Positions 27,200 to 37,114 of a DNA stretch of 64,000 nucleotides are shown in pieces (position 1 is the stretch's first letter; each line of letters opens with the position of its first letter). Below the pieces are notes generated by a model. That model saw only the letters and a program-made list of their open reading frames with translations. It ran no database searches and had not been told where the DNA came from. The DNA is from Collimonas sp. PA-H2. Lineage in GTDB: Bacteria; Pseudomonadota; Gammaproteobacteria; Burkholderiales; Burkholderiaceae_D. The position numbers and the translations under genes were made by a program. The stretch spans positions 3,100,001 through 3,164,000 of the forward strand of contig NZ_PDBX01000001.1 of assembly GCF_002564105.1 (NCBI RefSeq), in the 5' to 3' direction.

Positions 27200-28726
27200 T
27201 TAGCCGAGGAACAGTTTGTAGACCGGATTGCTGCTCTCGTCCCAATAACGATAGCCGAGGCTGGCAAGGAAAGTACGGAATGCTTTCATTTCTTTTTTCG
27301 GCACCTGCAGGCCGACCAGGATACGGCCGACATCGCCGCCCTGGCTGCGGTAATGGAACAGGCTGATGTTCCAGTTGGGCGCCATCGAATTCAAAAAGCG
27401 CATCAGCGCGCCCGGCCGCTCGGGGAATTCAAAGCGGTACAGCAATTCGTCGTGCGCCAGTGCGCTCTTGCCGCCCACCAGGTGGCGTACGTGGACCTTG
27501 GCCAGTTCGTCATGGGTCAGGTCGAGCGTATCGAAGCCGTGCTTCTCGAAGTTTTTGGCGATCTGGGTGGCTTCGTCGCGGCTCGAAGTCTGCACGCCGA
27601 CAAATACGTGGGCAGTCTTTTCATCGCTGATGCGGTAGTTGAATTCAGTGACGTTGCGCGGGCCGACCTGCTCGCAGAAACGGCGGAAGCTGCCGCGCTG
27701 CTCGGGGATGGTGACGGCGAACACCGCTTCGCGCAATTGTCCGATATCGGCCATTTCGGCGACAAAGCGCAAACGGTCGAAATTCATGTTGGCGCCGGAA
27801 GCAATCGTGACCAGGGTCTGGTCTTTGATTGGCTTGCGCGTGCCCTTGCTGCGTTCGACATAAGCTTTGGCGCCGGCCACCGCCAGCGCGCCTGACGGCT
27901 CCAGGATGCTGCGGGTATCCTGGAACACGTCCTTGATCGCGGTGCAGACGGCATCGGTATCGACCAGGATCACTTCATCGACATACAGGCGTGCCAGGCG
28001 GAAGGTTTCTTCGCCCACCAGCTTGACCGCGGTGCCGTCGGCAAACAGGCCGACATCCGGCAGCGTCACGCGGCGGCCGGCCTTCAGGCTGCGCGCCATG
28101 GCGTCGGAATCGGTGGTTTGCACGCCGATGATCTTGATCTCTGGACGCACCGCCTTGACATAGGCGGCGATGCCGGCGATCAAGCCGCCGCCGCCGATCG
28201 GCACGAAGATCGCATGGATGGGGCCGGAGTGCTGGCGCAGGATTTCCATGCCGATGGTGCCCTGGCCGGCGATGACGTAAGGATCGTCGAAAGGATGGAC
28301 AAACGTCAGCTTGTGCTTTTTTTCCAGCGTCAGCGCGTGGTTATATGCATCGGTATAGGAATCGCCGAACAAGACCACTTCGCCGCCGCGCGCCTTGACG
28401 CCGTCGATCTTGATCTGCGGCGTGGTCTTCGGCATAACGATGACCGCGCGGCAGCCGAGCTTGGCCGCGGACTGCGCCAGGCCCTGGGCATGGTTGCCGG
28501 CCGATGCGCAAATGATGCCGCGCTTGAGCTGCGCCGGCGTCAGGCTGGCGGCCTTGTTGTAGGCGCCGCGCAATTTGAAGCTGAACACGCTTTGCATATC
28601 CTCGCGCTTGAAATAAATCTGGTTTTCAATTCGCTGCGAGAGCGTTGTCGCCAGTTCAAGCGGGGTTTCGACCGCGACGTCATAGACGCGGGCGGTGAGG
28701 ATTTTTTGCAAATAATCTGTGGTCAT
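27200..28726 (-). CDS. ilvA: Threonine ammonia-lyase, biosynthetic
   Basis: Deaminates threonine to 2-oxobutanoate, the first step to isoleucine. It has 508 residues. The PLP domain has FKLRGAYNKA (PLP lysine) and SAGNHAQG; two C-terminal ACT-like regulatory domains (about 325-505; for example FPERPGALMRFL) mediate isoleucine feedback. The frame runs further upstream, but the conserved TTDYLQKILTARVYDVA marks the start at 28726. It diverges from the YqaA gene. Confidence 0.96.
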   Translation of the reverse strand: MTTDYLQKILTARVYDVAVETPLELATTLSQRIENQIYFKREDMQSVFSFKLRGAYNKAASLTPAQLKRGIICASAGNHAQGLAQSAAKLGCRAVIVMPKTTPQIKIDGVKARGGEVVLFGDSYTDAYNHALTLEKKHKLTFVHPFDDPYVIAGQGTIGMEILRQHSGPIHAIFVPIGGGGLIAGIAAYVKAVRPEIKIIGVQTTDSDAMARSLKAGRRVTLPDVGLFADGTAVKLVGEETFRLARLYVDEVILVDTDAVCTAIKDVFQDTRSILEPSGALAVAGAKAYVERSKGTRKPIKDQTLVTIASGANMNFDRLRFVAEMADIGQLREAVFAVTIPEQRGSFRRFCEQVGPRNVTEFNYRISDEKTAHVFVGVQTSSRDEATQIAKNFEKHGFDTLDLTHDELAKVHVRHLVGGKSALAHDELLYRFEFPERPGALMRFLNSMAPNWNISLFHYRSQGGDVGRILVGLQVPKKEMKAFRTFLASLGYRYWDESSNPVYKLFLG

Positions 28727-28902
28727 GTCGTTAGTCAGTAGTGGATGGAACGTGGTCGGCAACAAGATCAGGCAGCGGGAAACAGCCGGTCATTATAATG
28801 GAGGGCTTTTTTAGCGCCACCAGGTTTTCTCGGCCGCACCGCAATCCGTCTCATTTCGAGCCGCCATGCGCGGCCGGTCTGCCGTCTTTATGAATTGCTT
28901 TT

Positions 28903-29394
28903 ATGATCGAATCCGCCGTTTTATGGCTGCTCAAGACCCTGGCCGTGCCCAGCGTCGGCCTGACTTCCGTCTTTATCATCAGCTTCGTCGCCGCCACCTT
29001 GCTGCCGCTGGGCTCCGAGCCGGCGGTGTTCGCCGTGGTGAAGGTCAATGGCGCACTGTTCTGGCCGGTGATCTTCGTCGCCACGCTGGGCAACACCCTG
29101 GGCGGGGCGGTCGATTACTGGATGGGCTACGGCGCCAAGCAGGCGTTCGCGCGCGAACGCGGCAGCAGCTGGTTCGGCTGGCTGGAGCGCTATGGCGCGA
29201 AAACCATGCTGCTGGCCTGGGTGCCGGGCGTCGGCGATCCGATCTGCACCCTGGGCGGCTGGCTCAAGCTGCCGTTCTGGCCCTCGCTCATGTACATGGC
29301 GATCGGCAAATTCCTGCGCTACATCCTGGTGGTCTGGCTGCTGCTGAATGTGCCGGACGGCTTCTGGCGCGAGGTCGCGAGCTGGCTGGCGTGA
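28903..29394 (+). CDS. YqaA/DedA-like inner-membrane protein
   Basis: A protein of 163 residues with three or four hydrophobic segments (about 18-40, 48-70, 98-118, 136-155) and the DedA-family features GNTLGGAVDYWMG and WVPGVGDPICTLGGW. DedA proteins are implicated in lipid-carrier flipping and membrane homeostasis; YqaA itself is uncharacterised. Divergent from ilvA. No SD of note was seen. Confidence 0.85.
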   Translation: MIESAVLWLLKTLAVPSVGLTSVFIISFVAATLLPLGSEPAVFAVVKVNGALFWPVIFVATLGNTLGGAVDYWMGYGAKQAFARERGSSWFGWLERYGAKTMLLAWVPGVGDPICTLGGWLKLPFWPSLMYMAIGKFLRYILVVWLLLNVPDGFWREVASWLA

Positions 29395-29501
29395 GCTGAA
29401 AATAAACCGTGGATTTTTGCAGCGCACTACGATATATTTCTCTGAATCAACACTGGTTTGCATGCTTCTTTGAAATCGAAAACCTTCGAGGAGAGAACGC
29501 C

Positions 29502-30353
29502 ATGAACAAACTGGACATCGGGGAGATTTGTGAGCGCATCGCAGTGCAAGCGCCGTATTTTGCATTCACAGAGTTGCGCGGCGTACCGAATCGGATTGTC
29601 CAAGGAATATTTGCGTCGGAGCAACCCCTGGGTTTTGAAAACGGTCCGGTAGCGTCCGCGGAAATCGGCCGCCACCTGGCGATTCTCGGCTCCTGCGCCG
29701 CCGTTGCCTGGCAAGCGGCGCCGCAGATCTATTACCTGGCGACCAAGGCGCGTTACAGCAAATTGCATGATGTGGCGCAGCGCGAGTCGGGCTCCTGCTA
29801 CCAGGCCACGGCGGAGGTGTTGAGCCAGGACCGGCGTTCGCTGACGGCGCAAGCCATCGTTTCGGCGGAGAGGCCATTTGCCCATCTGTACTGCGAATAC
29901 CAGGCCTTGTCGGAGCCGGTTTTCCTGCGCCTGTTCAAGGATTACCGGGTGCCGTCGGCGCCGCTTTCCGAGCATTCCCCCTATCGGCAATCGGTGCAGC
30001 TGGAATTTGACGCCGCTGTCGGCCATACGCTGGTTGCGCACAGCAAGGCGCTGGCGCCGGCCCGCTGCGCCGGCCATTTCCTCGATTACCCGGCATGGCC
30101 GGTCGCCATCATCGTCCACACGGTGGCGCAGACCACCAGCAGGCTGCTGCATCACATCCTTGACAAGGAAGTCAGCTACACCGTCCTCAAATGCGATCTG
30201 GTGGCCCATCAGCTGGTGCCGGCATCGGAGCCGCTGTCCTTCCACACCAGCGTCATTACGGCATCCGCCTATCTGTCGCACTATGTATTTGAAACCAGGG
30301 TGATGCGGCGGGAAGAAGTTGTCGCTACCGTGATGACCGAGCTGCAAGTCTGA
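29502..30353 (+). CDS. Uncharacterised protein, possible double hot-dog fold
   Basis: A protein of 283 residues with a good GAGGAG site eight bases before the ATG. I do not recognise the family with certainty. Two halves look alike in layout: the first (about 10-140) contains ASAEIGRHLAILGSCAAV, the second (about 160-283) contains FAVGHTLVAHSKA-like text and a beta-strand-rich end (HVFETRVMRREEVVATVMTELQ style). This layout recalls tandem hot-dog enzymes such as acyl-ACP or acyl-CoA dehydratases/thioesterases, but no catalytic motif is assured. No signal peptide. It stands alone, followed by two tiny genes on the opposite strand. Confidence 0.6.
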   Translation: MNKLDIGEICERIAVQAPYFAFTELRGVPNRIVQGIFASEQPLGFENGPVASAEIGRHLAILGSCAAVAWQAAPQIYYLATKARYSKLHDVAQRESGSCYQATAEVLSQDRRSLTAQAIVSAERPFAHLYCEYQALSEPVFLRLFKDYRVPSAPLSEHSPYRQSVQLEFDAAVGHTLVAHSKALAPARCAGHFLDYPAWPVAIIVHTVAQTTSRLLHHILDKEVSYTVLKCDLVAHQLVPASEPLSFHTSVITASAYLSHYVFETRVMRREEVVATVMTELQV

Positions 30354-30354
30354 A

Positions 30355-30504
30355 TCAGAGGGCGGACAGTCCCGCCCAGAACATCGCCGGCGTAATCAGC
30401 AGCAGGATCGCGTAAGGCAGCATGCGCACGGGCCACGCGCGGTTGCGCAGCAGATAGGACAGGCCGAAGTAAGGGTTTCTTTTGGATAAAGAGACTGGTG
30501 TCAT
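30355..30504 (-). CDS. Small one-segment membrane protein (49 residues)
   Basis: Begins MTPVSLSKRNPYFG and ends with one hydrophobic segment (about residues 30-48). A GGGAG site lies seven bases before the ATG at 30504, which favours this start over a longer 73-codon version beginning with GTG. The N-terminus is basic, suggesting a cytoplasmic N-terminus. It is unrecognised, and its stop lies only two bases from that of the convergent gene ending at 30353. Confidence 0.5.
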   Translation of the reverse strand: MTPVSLSKRNPYFGLSYLLRNRAWPVRMLPYAILLLITPAMFWAGLSAL

Positions 30505-30563
30505 GGCAAGGCTCCCGGCGTGTACTGCTTCATTACTTACGAAGCACTGCACTAAGTAATTGA

Positions 30564-30641
30564 TCAGCCCTTGCACTGGCCGTAGTCAGCCAGTGTGAAG
30601 GAAATGCTTTCCAATATTTCGCTGATGATCTGGCTGAACAT
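30564..30641 (-). CDS. Very small open frame (25 residues) with strong ribosome site
   Basis: ATG at 30641 is preceded by AGGAG with six-base spacing, an unusually good Shine-Dalgarno for this window. The product starts MFSQIISEILESISF and is amphipathic, ending DYGQCKG. It lies 59 bp upstream of the 49-residue gene on the same strand. It could be a small protein or a leader peptide for that gene. Too short to recognise by homology. Confidence 0.45.
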   Translation of the reverse strand: MFSQIISEILESISFTLADYGQCKG

Positions 30642-30859
30642 GAGGGACTCCTGAAAGTGATGGGGGTGCATCGATTGTAGTCAAAAACTATTAAAATATA
30701 GAAATTGATTATATTAATTAATTCCATATGAATAGGCTATAAGTCAACCGAATGTTGTAGTCTGTATCTTGCACTGCACAAATCGACTGCTTGCCGTCGC
30801 GAACGGGCGCAATCAGCTAAAATGCTGATTCAGCAGCAGTAGCCAACTTCTCAAGACCA

Positions 30860-33800
30860 ATGAACGCCCCAGTCAAAATCCAGGCATTATTGTCAGATGC
30901 GCCACAAGGCGCCACCCCTACGCGATTGCGCGAGATCCCCTATAACTACACCTCGTTTTCCGATCGCGAGATCGTGATCCGTCTGCTAGGCGAAGCGTCT
31001 TGGCGCTTGCTCGACGAATTGCGCGGCAAACGCCAGACCGGCCGCTCCGCCCGCATGCTATATGAAGTACTGGGCGATATCTGGGTGGTGCGCCGCAATC
31101 CGTATTTGCAGGACGACATGCTGGACAATCCCAAGCGTCGCCAAGCCCTGATTGACGCGCTGCATCATCGTCTCAGCGAAGTCGACAAACGGCGTATCGT
31201 CACCGACCAGGCCGACAGCGCCGACGCCGTCAACGATGAAGAAGCCAAGAAGCGCAGCGAGAATGTCGAAGCGCTGCTGGCTGCCGCCCGCAAGGCGATT
31301 GCCGCTTTTGCCGACGAATTCCGCCAGACCTACGACTTGCGCAAGCGCGCCAACAAGGTCCTGGGCCGCTATACCGCCAAGGACAACATCAAGTTCGACG
31401 GCCTGTCGCGCGTTTCCCACGTGACCGACGCCACCGACTGGCGCGTCGAGTATCCGTTCGTGGTGCTGACGCCGGACGGCGAAGATGAAATGGCCGGCCT
31501 GGTCAAAGGCTGCATCGAACTCGGCCTGACCATCATCCCGCGCGGCGGCGGCACCGGCTATACCGGCGGCGCGATTCCGCTGACGCCTTTGTCGGCGGTC
31601 ATCAACACTGAAAAACTGGAGCAGCTGGGCGCGGTCGAAATGGCGGTCCTGCCAGGGCTGGATAAAGAGTACGCCACGATTTATTCGGGCGCAGGCGTGG
31701 TCACCAAACGCGTTTCCGACGCCGCTGAAAAAGCCGGCTTCGTGTTCGCGGTCGATCCGACTTCGGCTGAAGCGTCCTGCGTCGGCGGCAATATCGCCAT
31801 GAACGCCGGCGGCAAGAAAGCCGTGTTGTGGGGCACCGCGCTCGACAACCTGGCAAGCTGGCGCATGGTCGACCCGAACGGCGACTGGCTGGATGTCACA
31901 CGTCTGGACCACAACCTCGGCAAGATCCACGACACCCCGCTGGCGCGCTTCCAGCTGGAATGGCGCCATCCGGCCGAAAAAGGCCGGCCAAGCGAAAAGC
32001 CGTTCAAGACCGAGATCCTGGAAATCGCCGGACGCGTCTTCCGTAAGGAAGGCCTGGGCAAGGACGTCACCGATAAATTCCTGGCGGGTTTGCCTGGCAT
32101 TCAAAAAGAAGGCTGCGACGGTTTGATCACCTCCGGGCGCTGGATCCTGCACAAGATGCCTAAGCACACGCGCACCGTCTGCCTGGAATTCTTCGGCCAG
32201 GCGCGCGATGCGATCCCATCGATCGTCGAGATCAAGGATTTCCTCGATGCCGAGACCTTAAAGGGCGGGGCGATCCTGGCCGGCCTGGAGCATCTGGACG
32301 AGCGCTATCTGCGCGCAGTCGGCTACACCACAAAATCGAAGCGCGGCGTACTGCCTAAGATGGCCCTCTTCGGCGATATCGTCGGCGACGATGAAAACGC
32401 GGTAGCGCAAGCGGCCTCGGAAGTGGTGCGCATGGCCAACAACCGCGTCGGCGAAGGTTTTGTCGCGGTGAGCCCGGAAGCACGCAAGAAATTCTGGCTG
32501 GATCGTGCTCGCACGGCCGCCATCGCCAAGCATACCAACGCCTTCAAGATCAATGAAGACGTGGTGATTCCGCTCAACCGCATGGGCGAATACACTGACG
32601 GCATCGAGCGCATCAATATCGAACTGTCGGCCAAGAACAAGCTGCAGCTGCTGGACGAGCTGCGCGAATTCCTGCTCAAGGGCAATCTGCCGCTGGGCAA
32701 GGGCGATGACGCCGACGGCGACGATATTCCCGCCACCGAAATCCTGGAAGACCGCGTGCACCAGGCCGAGCAGCTGCTCGACAACGTGCAGGCGCGCTGG
32801 ACTTATCTGCTGGAGCACCTGGATACGCCGCTGCGGGACGCCAAGCCGCAATTGTTCGCACTCGGCCTGGAAAAACTCGACCTCGTGTTCGAGCAGCGCC
32901 TGCTGCAGCAGCCGGACGCCACCGTGTTCGACGTGGTGCAGGACCGCACCATCCGCATCTCCTGGAAACAGGAAGTGCGGGCTTTGCTGCGGCAGATCTT
33001 CAATGGCGCGTCCTTCAAGCTGATCCTCGACGAGTGCAGCGCGGTGCACAAGCGCGTCTTGCGCGGCCGCGTGTTTGTCGCCTTGCACATGCATGCGGGC
33101 GACGGCAACGTCCATACCAACCTGCCGGTCAATTCCGATCACTACGAAATGCTGCAGGACGCGCACGCCGCGGTGGCCCGCATCATGACCCTGGCGCGTT
33201 CGCTGGACGGCGTGATTTCGGGCGAGCACGGGATCGGCATCACCAAACTGGAATTCCTGACCGAAGACGAGATCAAGGATTTCCGCAGCTACAAGCTGCG
33301 CGTCGATCCGGAAGGCCGCTTCAACAAGGGCAAGCTGCTGAACCTGCCGGGCTTCGAGGCCGACCTCAGCAATGCCTATACGCCGTCGTTCGGCCTGATG
33401 GGGCACGAATCGCTGATCATGCAGCAAAGCGATATCGGTGACATCGCCAACAGCGTCAAGGATTGCCTGCGTTGCGGCAAGTGCAAGCCGGTGTGCGCCA
33501 CCCACGTGCCGCGCGCCAACCTGCTGTACTCGCCGCGCAACAAGATCCTGGCCACTTCGCTGCTGGTGGAAGCCTTCCTGTACGAAGAGCAGACCCGGCG
33601 CGGCATTTCGATCAAGCACTGGGAAGAATTCGAAGATGTGGCCGACCATTGCACCGTCTGCCACAAGTGCGTAACGCCATGCCCGGTCGATATCGATTTC
33701 GGCAACGTCTCGATGAACATGCGCAACCTGCTGCGCAAGATGAACAAGAAATCGTTCAATCCCGGCACCACCGCGGCCATGTTCTTCCTGAATGCGACCG

Positions 33801-34876
33801 ATCCGGCCACCATCAACATGACGCGCAAGGTCATGACCGACTGGGGTTTCAAGGCGCAGCGCTTCGGCAACGACCTGCTGAAGAAATTCGCCAAGAAACA
33901 GACCAAGAAGCCACCTGCGACCGTCGGCAAGGCGCCGATCAAAGAGCAGGTGATCCACTTCATCAACAAGAAGATGCCGGGCAACCTGCCGAAGAAGACC
34001 GCGCGCGCCTTGCTGGATATCGAAGACGACAAGATCGTGCCGATCATCCGCGATCCGAAGAGCACCACCGCCGATACCGAAGCCGTATTCTATTTCCCGG
34101 GTTGCGGTTCGGAACGGCTGTTCTCGCAGGTCGGCCTGGCTACGCAAGCCATGCTGTGGCAGGTCGGCGTGCAAACCGTGCTGCCGCCGGGCTACCTGTG
34201 CTGCGGTTATCCGCAGCGTGGTTCGGGCGATTACGACAAGGCCGAGAAGATCATCACCGACAATCGCGTGCTGTTCCATCGCATGGCGAATACCCTGAAC
34301 TATCTCGACATCAAGACCGTGATCGTTTCCTGCGGCACTTGCTACGATCAGTTGCAGGGCTACCAGTTCGACAAGATCTTCCCGGGCTGCCGCATCATCG
34401 ATATCCACGAATACCTGCTGGAGAAAAATCTCAAGCTGGAAGGCGTCAGCGGTACGCGTTATATGTACCACGATCCTTGCCACAGCCCGATGAAGCTGCA
34501 GGATCCGATGAAGACAGTGAATGCTCTGATCACCACCGACGACGGCGCCAAGATCGAAAAGAACGAGCGCTGCTGCGGCGAGTCTGGCACCTTCGGCGTC
34601 AGCCGTCCGGATGTTTCGACCCAGGTGCGCTTCCGCAAGGAAGAGGAAATGAACAAGGGCGCCGACAAGCTGCGCGCCGACGGTTTTGGCGGCGACGTCA
34701 AGATCCTCACTTCCTGCCCGTCCTGCCTGCAGGGTTTGTCGCGCTACAACGACGATTCCGGCACCACCGCCGATTACATCGTGGTGGAGATGGCGCGTCA
34801 CCTGCTGGGCGAGAACTGGTTGCCTGACTATGTTGCGCGCGCCAACAACGGCGGCATCGAACGGATCCTGGTGTGA
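30860..34876 (+). CDS. FAD-linked oxidase / Fe-S / CCG-domain fusion oxidoreductase (DUF3683)
   Basis: A very long protein of 1338 residues. In order it has an N-terminal DUF3683-type region (about 20-110), a FAD-binding PCMH domain (about 195-420; [36 protein letters not shown]), a FAD-oxidase C-terminal part (about 590-840; [21 protein letters not shown]), 4Fe-4S clusters ([11 protein letters not shown] and [14 protein letters not shown], about 870-950), and GlpC-like CCG domains ([29 protein letters not shown]). The family oxidises 2-hydroxy acids such as D-lactate or glycolate and passes electrons to quinone. No membrane segment was seen. Followed directly by the HIT gene. Confidence 0.92.
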   Translation: MNAPVKIQALLSDAPQGATPTRLREIPYNYTSFSDREIVIRLLGEASWRLLDELRGKRQTGRSARMLYEVLGDIWVVRRNPYLQDDMLDNPKRRQALIDALHHRLSEVDKRRIVTDQADSADAVNDEEAKKRSENVEALLAAARKAIAAFADEFRQTYDLRKRANKVLGRYTAKDNIKFDGLSRVSHVTDATDWRVEYPFVVLTPDGEDEMAGLVKGCIELGLTIIPRGGGTGYTGGAIPLTPLSAVINTEKLEQLGAVEMAVLPGLDKEYATIYSGAGVVTKRVSDAAEKAGFVFAVDPTSAEASCVGGNIAMNAGGKKAVLWGTALDNLASWRMVDPNGDWLDVTRLDHNLGKIHDTPLARFQLEWRHPAEKGRPSEKPFKTEILEIAGRVFRKEGLGKDVTDKFLAGLPGIQKEGCDGLITSGRWILHKMPKHTRTVCLEFFGQARDAIPSIVEIKDFLDAETLKGGAILAGLEHLDERYLRAVGYTTKSKRGVLPKMALFGDIVGDDENAVAQAASEVVRMANNRVGEGFVAVSPEARKKFWLDRARTAAIAKHTNAFKINEDVVIPLNRMGEYTDGIERINIELSAKNKLQLLDELREFLLKGNLPLGKGDDADGDDIPATEILEDRVHQAEQLLDNVQARWTYLLEHLDTPLRDAKPQLFALGLEKLDLVFEQRLLQQPDATVFDVVQDRTIRISWKQEVRALLRQIFNGASFKLILDECSAVHKRVLRGRVFVALHMHAGDGNVHTNLPVNSDHYEMLQDAHAAVARIMTLARSLDGVISGEHGIGITKLEFLTEDEIKDFRSYKLRVDPEGRFNKGKLLNLPGFEADLSNAYTPSFGLMGHESLIMQQSDIGDIANSVKDCLRCGKCKPVCATHVPRANLLYSPRNKILATSLLVEAFLYEEQTRRGISIKHWEEFEDVADHCTVCHKCVTPCPVDIDFGNVSMNMRNLLRKMNKKSFNPGTTAAMFFLNATDPATINMTRKVMTDWGFKAQRFGNDLLKKFAKKQTKKPPATVGKAPIKEQVIHFINKKMPGNLPKKTARALLDIEDDKIVPIIRDPKSTTADTEAVFYFPGCGSERLFSQVGLATQAMLWQVGVQTVLPPGYLCCGYPQRGSGDYDKAEKIITDNRVLFHRMANTLNYLDIKTVIVSCGTCYDQLQGYQFDKIFPGCRIIDIHEYLLEKNLKLEGVSGTRYMYHDPCHSPMKLQDPMKTVNALITTDDGAKIEKNERCCGESGTFGVSRPDVSTQVRFRKEEEMNKGADKLRADGFGGDVKILTSCPSCLQGLSRYNDDSGTTADYIVVEMARHLLGENWLPDYVARANNGGIERILV

Positions 34877-34878
34877 CC

Positions 34879-35307
34879 ATGAAAATGCATTCAGCTGATT
34901 GCGAACTGTGCAACGGCGACGGTGGGGAAGTACTCCATTACGCCAAGGAATTTCGCGTGGTGCTGGTCGATGACGCCTCCTATCCAGGTTTCTGCCGTGT
35001 CGTCTGGAACGATCACGTCAAGGAAATGACTGACCTGCCGGTGGCCGATCGCAGCACCTTGATGGCCGCGGTCTGCAAGGTGGAATCGATAGTGCGCGCC
35101 GTCATGCAGCCGGAGAAAATCAACCTGGCCAGCCTCGGCAACATGACGCCGCACCTGCACTGGCATGTGATTCCACGCTATGCGGACGATGCGCATTTTC
35201 CCAGTCCGGTATGGGCCGAGGCGCAACGGCAGCCGTCGCCATCCACCCTGGAGCAGCGGCAGGCATTGCTGGGCGCATTGCGTTCCGCCATCTCCGAGCA
35301 GTTTTAA
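34879..35307 (+). CDS. HIT-family nucleotide-binding hydrolase
   Basis: A protein of 142 residues with the histidine triad HLHWHVIPR (about residues 91-99). HIT proteins hydrolyse nucleotide conjugates such as adenosine phosphoramidates. An early CELCNGDGG resembles the zinc-binding-type N-terminus of some HIT proteins. ATG 34879 follows the upstream stop by two bases, so it belongs to the same operon as the FAD/Fe-S protein. Confidence 0.93.
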   Translation: MKMHSADCELCNGDGGEVLHYAKEFRVVLVDDASYPGFCRVVWNDHVKEMTDLPVADRSTLMAAVCKVESIVRAVMQPEKINLASLGNMTPHLHWHVIPRYADDAHFPSPVWAEAQRQPSPSTLEQRQALLGALRSAISEQF

Positions 35308-35328
35308 TCCTCTCTACAGGCAATCTCC

Positions 35329-35760
35329 ATGACCGGTTCCAAGCAATCAGCCCCGGCGCCTGCGCCGGTGTCATTCGTAGTACACAAGCAGTCGTGCAAG
35401 CTGGAAGTCGCCTTCGATGACGGCGCCGTGTTTTTGCTGCCGTTCGAACTGATGCGCGTATATTCGCCGTCGGCCGAAGTCAGCGGCCACGGTCCCGGTC
35501 AGGAAGTACTGCAGACCGGCAAGCGCAATGTCGAAATGGCGGCGCTCGATCCGGTCGGCAATTACGCCGTCAAACCGACTTTCTCGGACGGCCACGTCAG
35601 TGGCATCTTTACCTGGGCCTATCTGTACAAGCTGGGCCGCGATCAGGAAGTGATGTGGGAAGACTACCTGCAGCGTCTGGATGCCGCCGGTCATGGCCGA
35701 GAGGCCGGACGCGATCTGTCGATGACCAGCAAGAGCGCGGGCGGCCACGGCTGCGCCTGA
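35329..35760 (+). CDS. DUF971 (gamma-butyrobetaine-hydroxylase-like N-domain) protein
   Basis: A protein of 143 residues made of one DUF971 domain (about 15-115; LEVAFDDGAVFLLPFELMRVYSPSAEV, then VKPTFSDGHVSGIFTWAYLYKLG). It is involved in Fe-S handling in some proteins, but the stand-alone form is of unknown function. In many betaproteobacteria it precedes ubiE directly; here about 11 kb of phosphonate genes lie between them. It is 21 bp after HIT, on the same strand. Confidence 0.88.
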   Translation: MTGSKQSAPAPAPVSFVVHKQSCKLEVAFDDGAVFLLPFELMRVYSPSAEVSGHGPGQEVLQTGKRNVEMAALDPVGNYAVKPTFSDGHVSGIFTWAYLYKLGRDQEVMWEDYLQRLDAAGHGREAGRDLSMTSKSAGGHGCA

Positions 35761-35813
35761 AAGAGTTGGCAATCTAGTCACCGCCACCTCGTCGGTCACG
35801 CCTCGGTGATCCC

Positions 35814-35889
35814 GTCATTCCCGCGAACGCGGGAATCCATTCTCACTGCCAAATTCAATAGTTTGGATTCCCGCGTTCGCGGGAATGAC
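35814..35889. repeat. Dispersed palindromic repeat, copy 2 (76 bp)
   Basis: GTCATTCCCGCGAACGCG begins at 35814-35839; its inverted partner runs 35864-35889. The length is the same 76 bp as copy 1 (21674-21749), with a different loop. It lies in the gap between DUF971 and phnW, that is at the left end of the phosphonate island. Confidence 0.92.
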
Positions 35890-35923
35890 GGAGCGAGGCG
35901 CGCAAGGCCCCACGCAGAATCCA

Positions 35924-37054
35924 TCAGGAATTGACCGCATTCCTGGTCTTGATTCCCATCTCCCGCAGCGTATCGCCTATCGCATGCACCGCCTGCTGCA
36001 TTTCTTCCGCGCCGATCGCCCCTATGCAACCCACGCGGAAAGTTTCGGCCTGGGTCAGCTTGCCCGGGTAGAGAATGAAACCCTTGTCGCGCACCCGGTT
36101 GTAGAAATCCTTGAATTCATAATTGGCGCTATTCGGCGCGTGCATCGTGACGATGATCGGCGCCTGGATTTTTGCCGGCAGAAACTGCACTAATCCCAAT
36201 TCACGCATGCCGGCCATCAAAGTCTCATAGTTTTTCGTATAACGCGCCAGACGCGCCGGCTGGCCGCCTTCCGCAAAGAACTGATTGAGCGCCTGATGGA
36301 AGGCAACCACAATATGGGTCGGCGGCGTGAAGCGCCATTGGGTGGTCTTTTCCATGTAGGCCCACTGATCGTGCAGGTCTAGCGACAGGGAGCGCGAATT
36401 GCCGGCGGATTTTTCCAGCACGCACTTGCGGACGATGACAAAGCCCATGCCAGGGGGACCTTCGATGCATTTGCCGCTGGCGGCGATCAGTGCGTCGAAC
36501 GGGATTTTGGCTGCATCGATGGCCAGCGCACCGAAGGAACTCATGGCGTCGATGATCAGGCTCTTCTTGTGCGCCGCCACCACCTCAGCGATGTCCGCCA
36601 GCGGATTGAGGATGCCAGTGCTGGTTTCGCAATGGATCACGCCAACATGGGTGATGCTGCGGTCATTGCTCAAAACCTGCTCGACATCGGCGCCGGTGGT
36701 CGGCACATCGTCGGCGGTTTCAAATACAGATACCTGGCGTCCCATCATTTCCACTATCTTGGCCATGCGCTTGCCGTAGGCGCCGTTGATCAGCACCAGC
36801 ATGTGGCCGTTGCGCGGCAGCAGGGTGTTGACCGCCGCTTCTATCGAAAACGTGCCGCTGCCCTGCATCGGCACGCAATCATGGGATTCATGGGCGTTGG
36901 CGATGTCCAGCAGCTGCTGGCGTACCTTGGCGGTGATCGCATTGAAGGAGGCATCCCATGAACCCCAGTCTTGCAGCATGGCGCTCTTGGTGGCGAGCGA
37001 AGTTGTCAATGGTCCGGGGGTCAGCAGAATCGGGTCGCGGCTTTGCAGGCTCAT
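35924..37054 (-). CDS. phnW: 2-aminoethylphosphonate:pyruvate aminotransferase
   Basis: Converts AEP plus pyruvate into phosphonoacetaldehyde plus alanine. A PLP enzyme of 376 residues with the probable PLP lysine at 195 ([15 protein letters not shown]), and the N-terminal [10 protein letters not shown] motif. It ends the minus-strand transport operon (39996-35924), 60 bp after the permease gene. Confidence 0.96.
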   Translation of the reverse strand: MSLQSRDPILLTPGPLTTSLATKSAMLQDWGSWDASFNAITAKVRQQLLDIANAHESHDCVPMQGSGTFSIEAAVNTLLPRNGHMLVLINGAYGKRMAKIVEMMGRQVSVFETADDVPTTGADVEQVLSNDRSITHVGVIHCETSTGILNPLADIAEVVAAHKKSLIIDAMSSFGALAIDAAKIPFDALIAASGKCIEGPPGMGFVIVRKCVLEKSAGNSRSLSLDLHDQWAYMEKTTQWRFTPPTHIVVAFHQALNQFFAEGGQPARLARYTKNYETLMAGMRELGLVQFLPAKIQAPIIVTMHAPNSANYEFKDFYNRVRDKGFILYPGKLTQAETFRVGCIGAIGAEEMQQAVHAIGDTLREMGIKTRNAVNS

Positions 37055-37114
37055 GATATTTCCTTTGGTCGGGTGCAGATATTGGGACAGGTGTTGGTCA
37101 GGTAGTCAGATGAT

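Noticed and set aside
32258..34801. An 847-codon open frame antisense to the FAD/Fe-S oxidoreductase
   Set aside because: Shadow of a real gene with strong codon bias; composition is rich in His/Arg/Gln with no domain.
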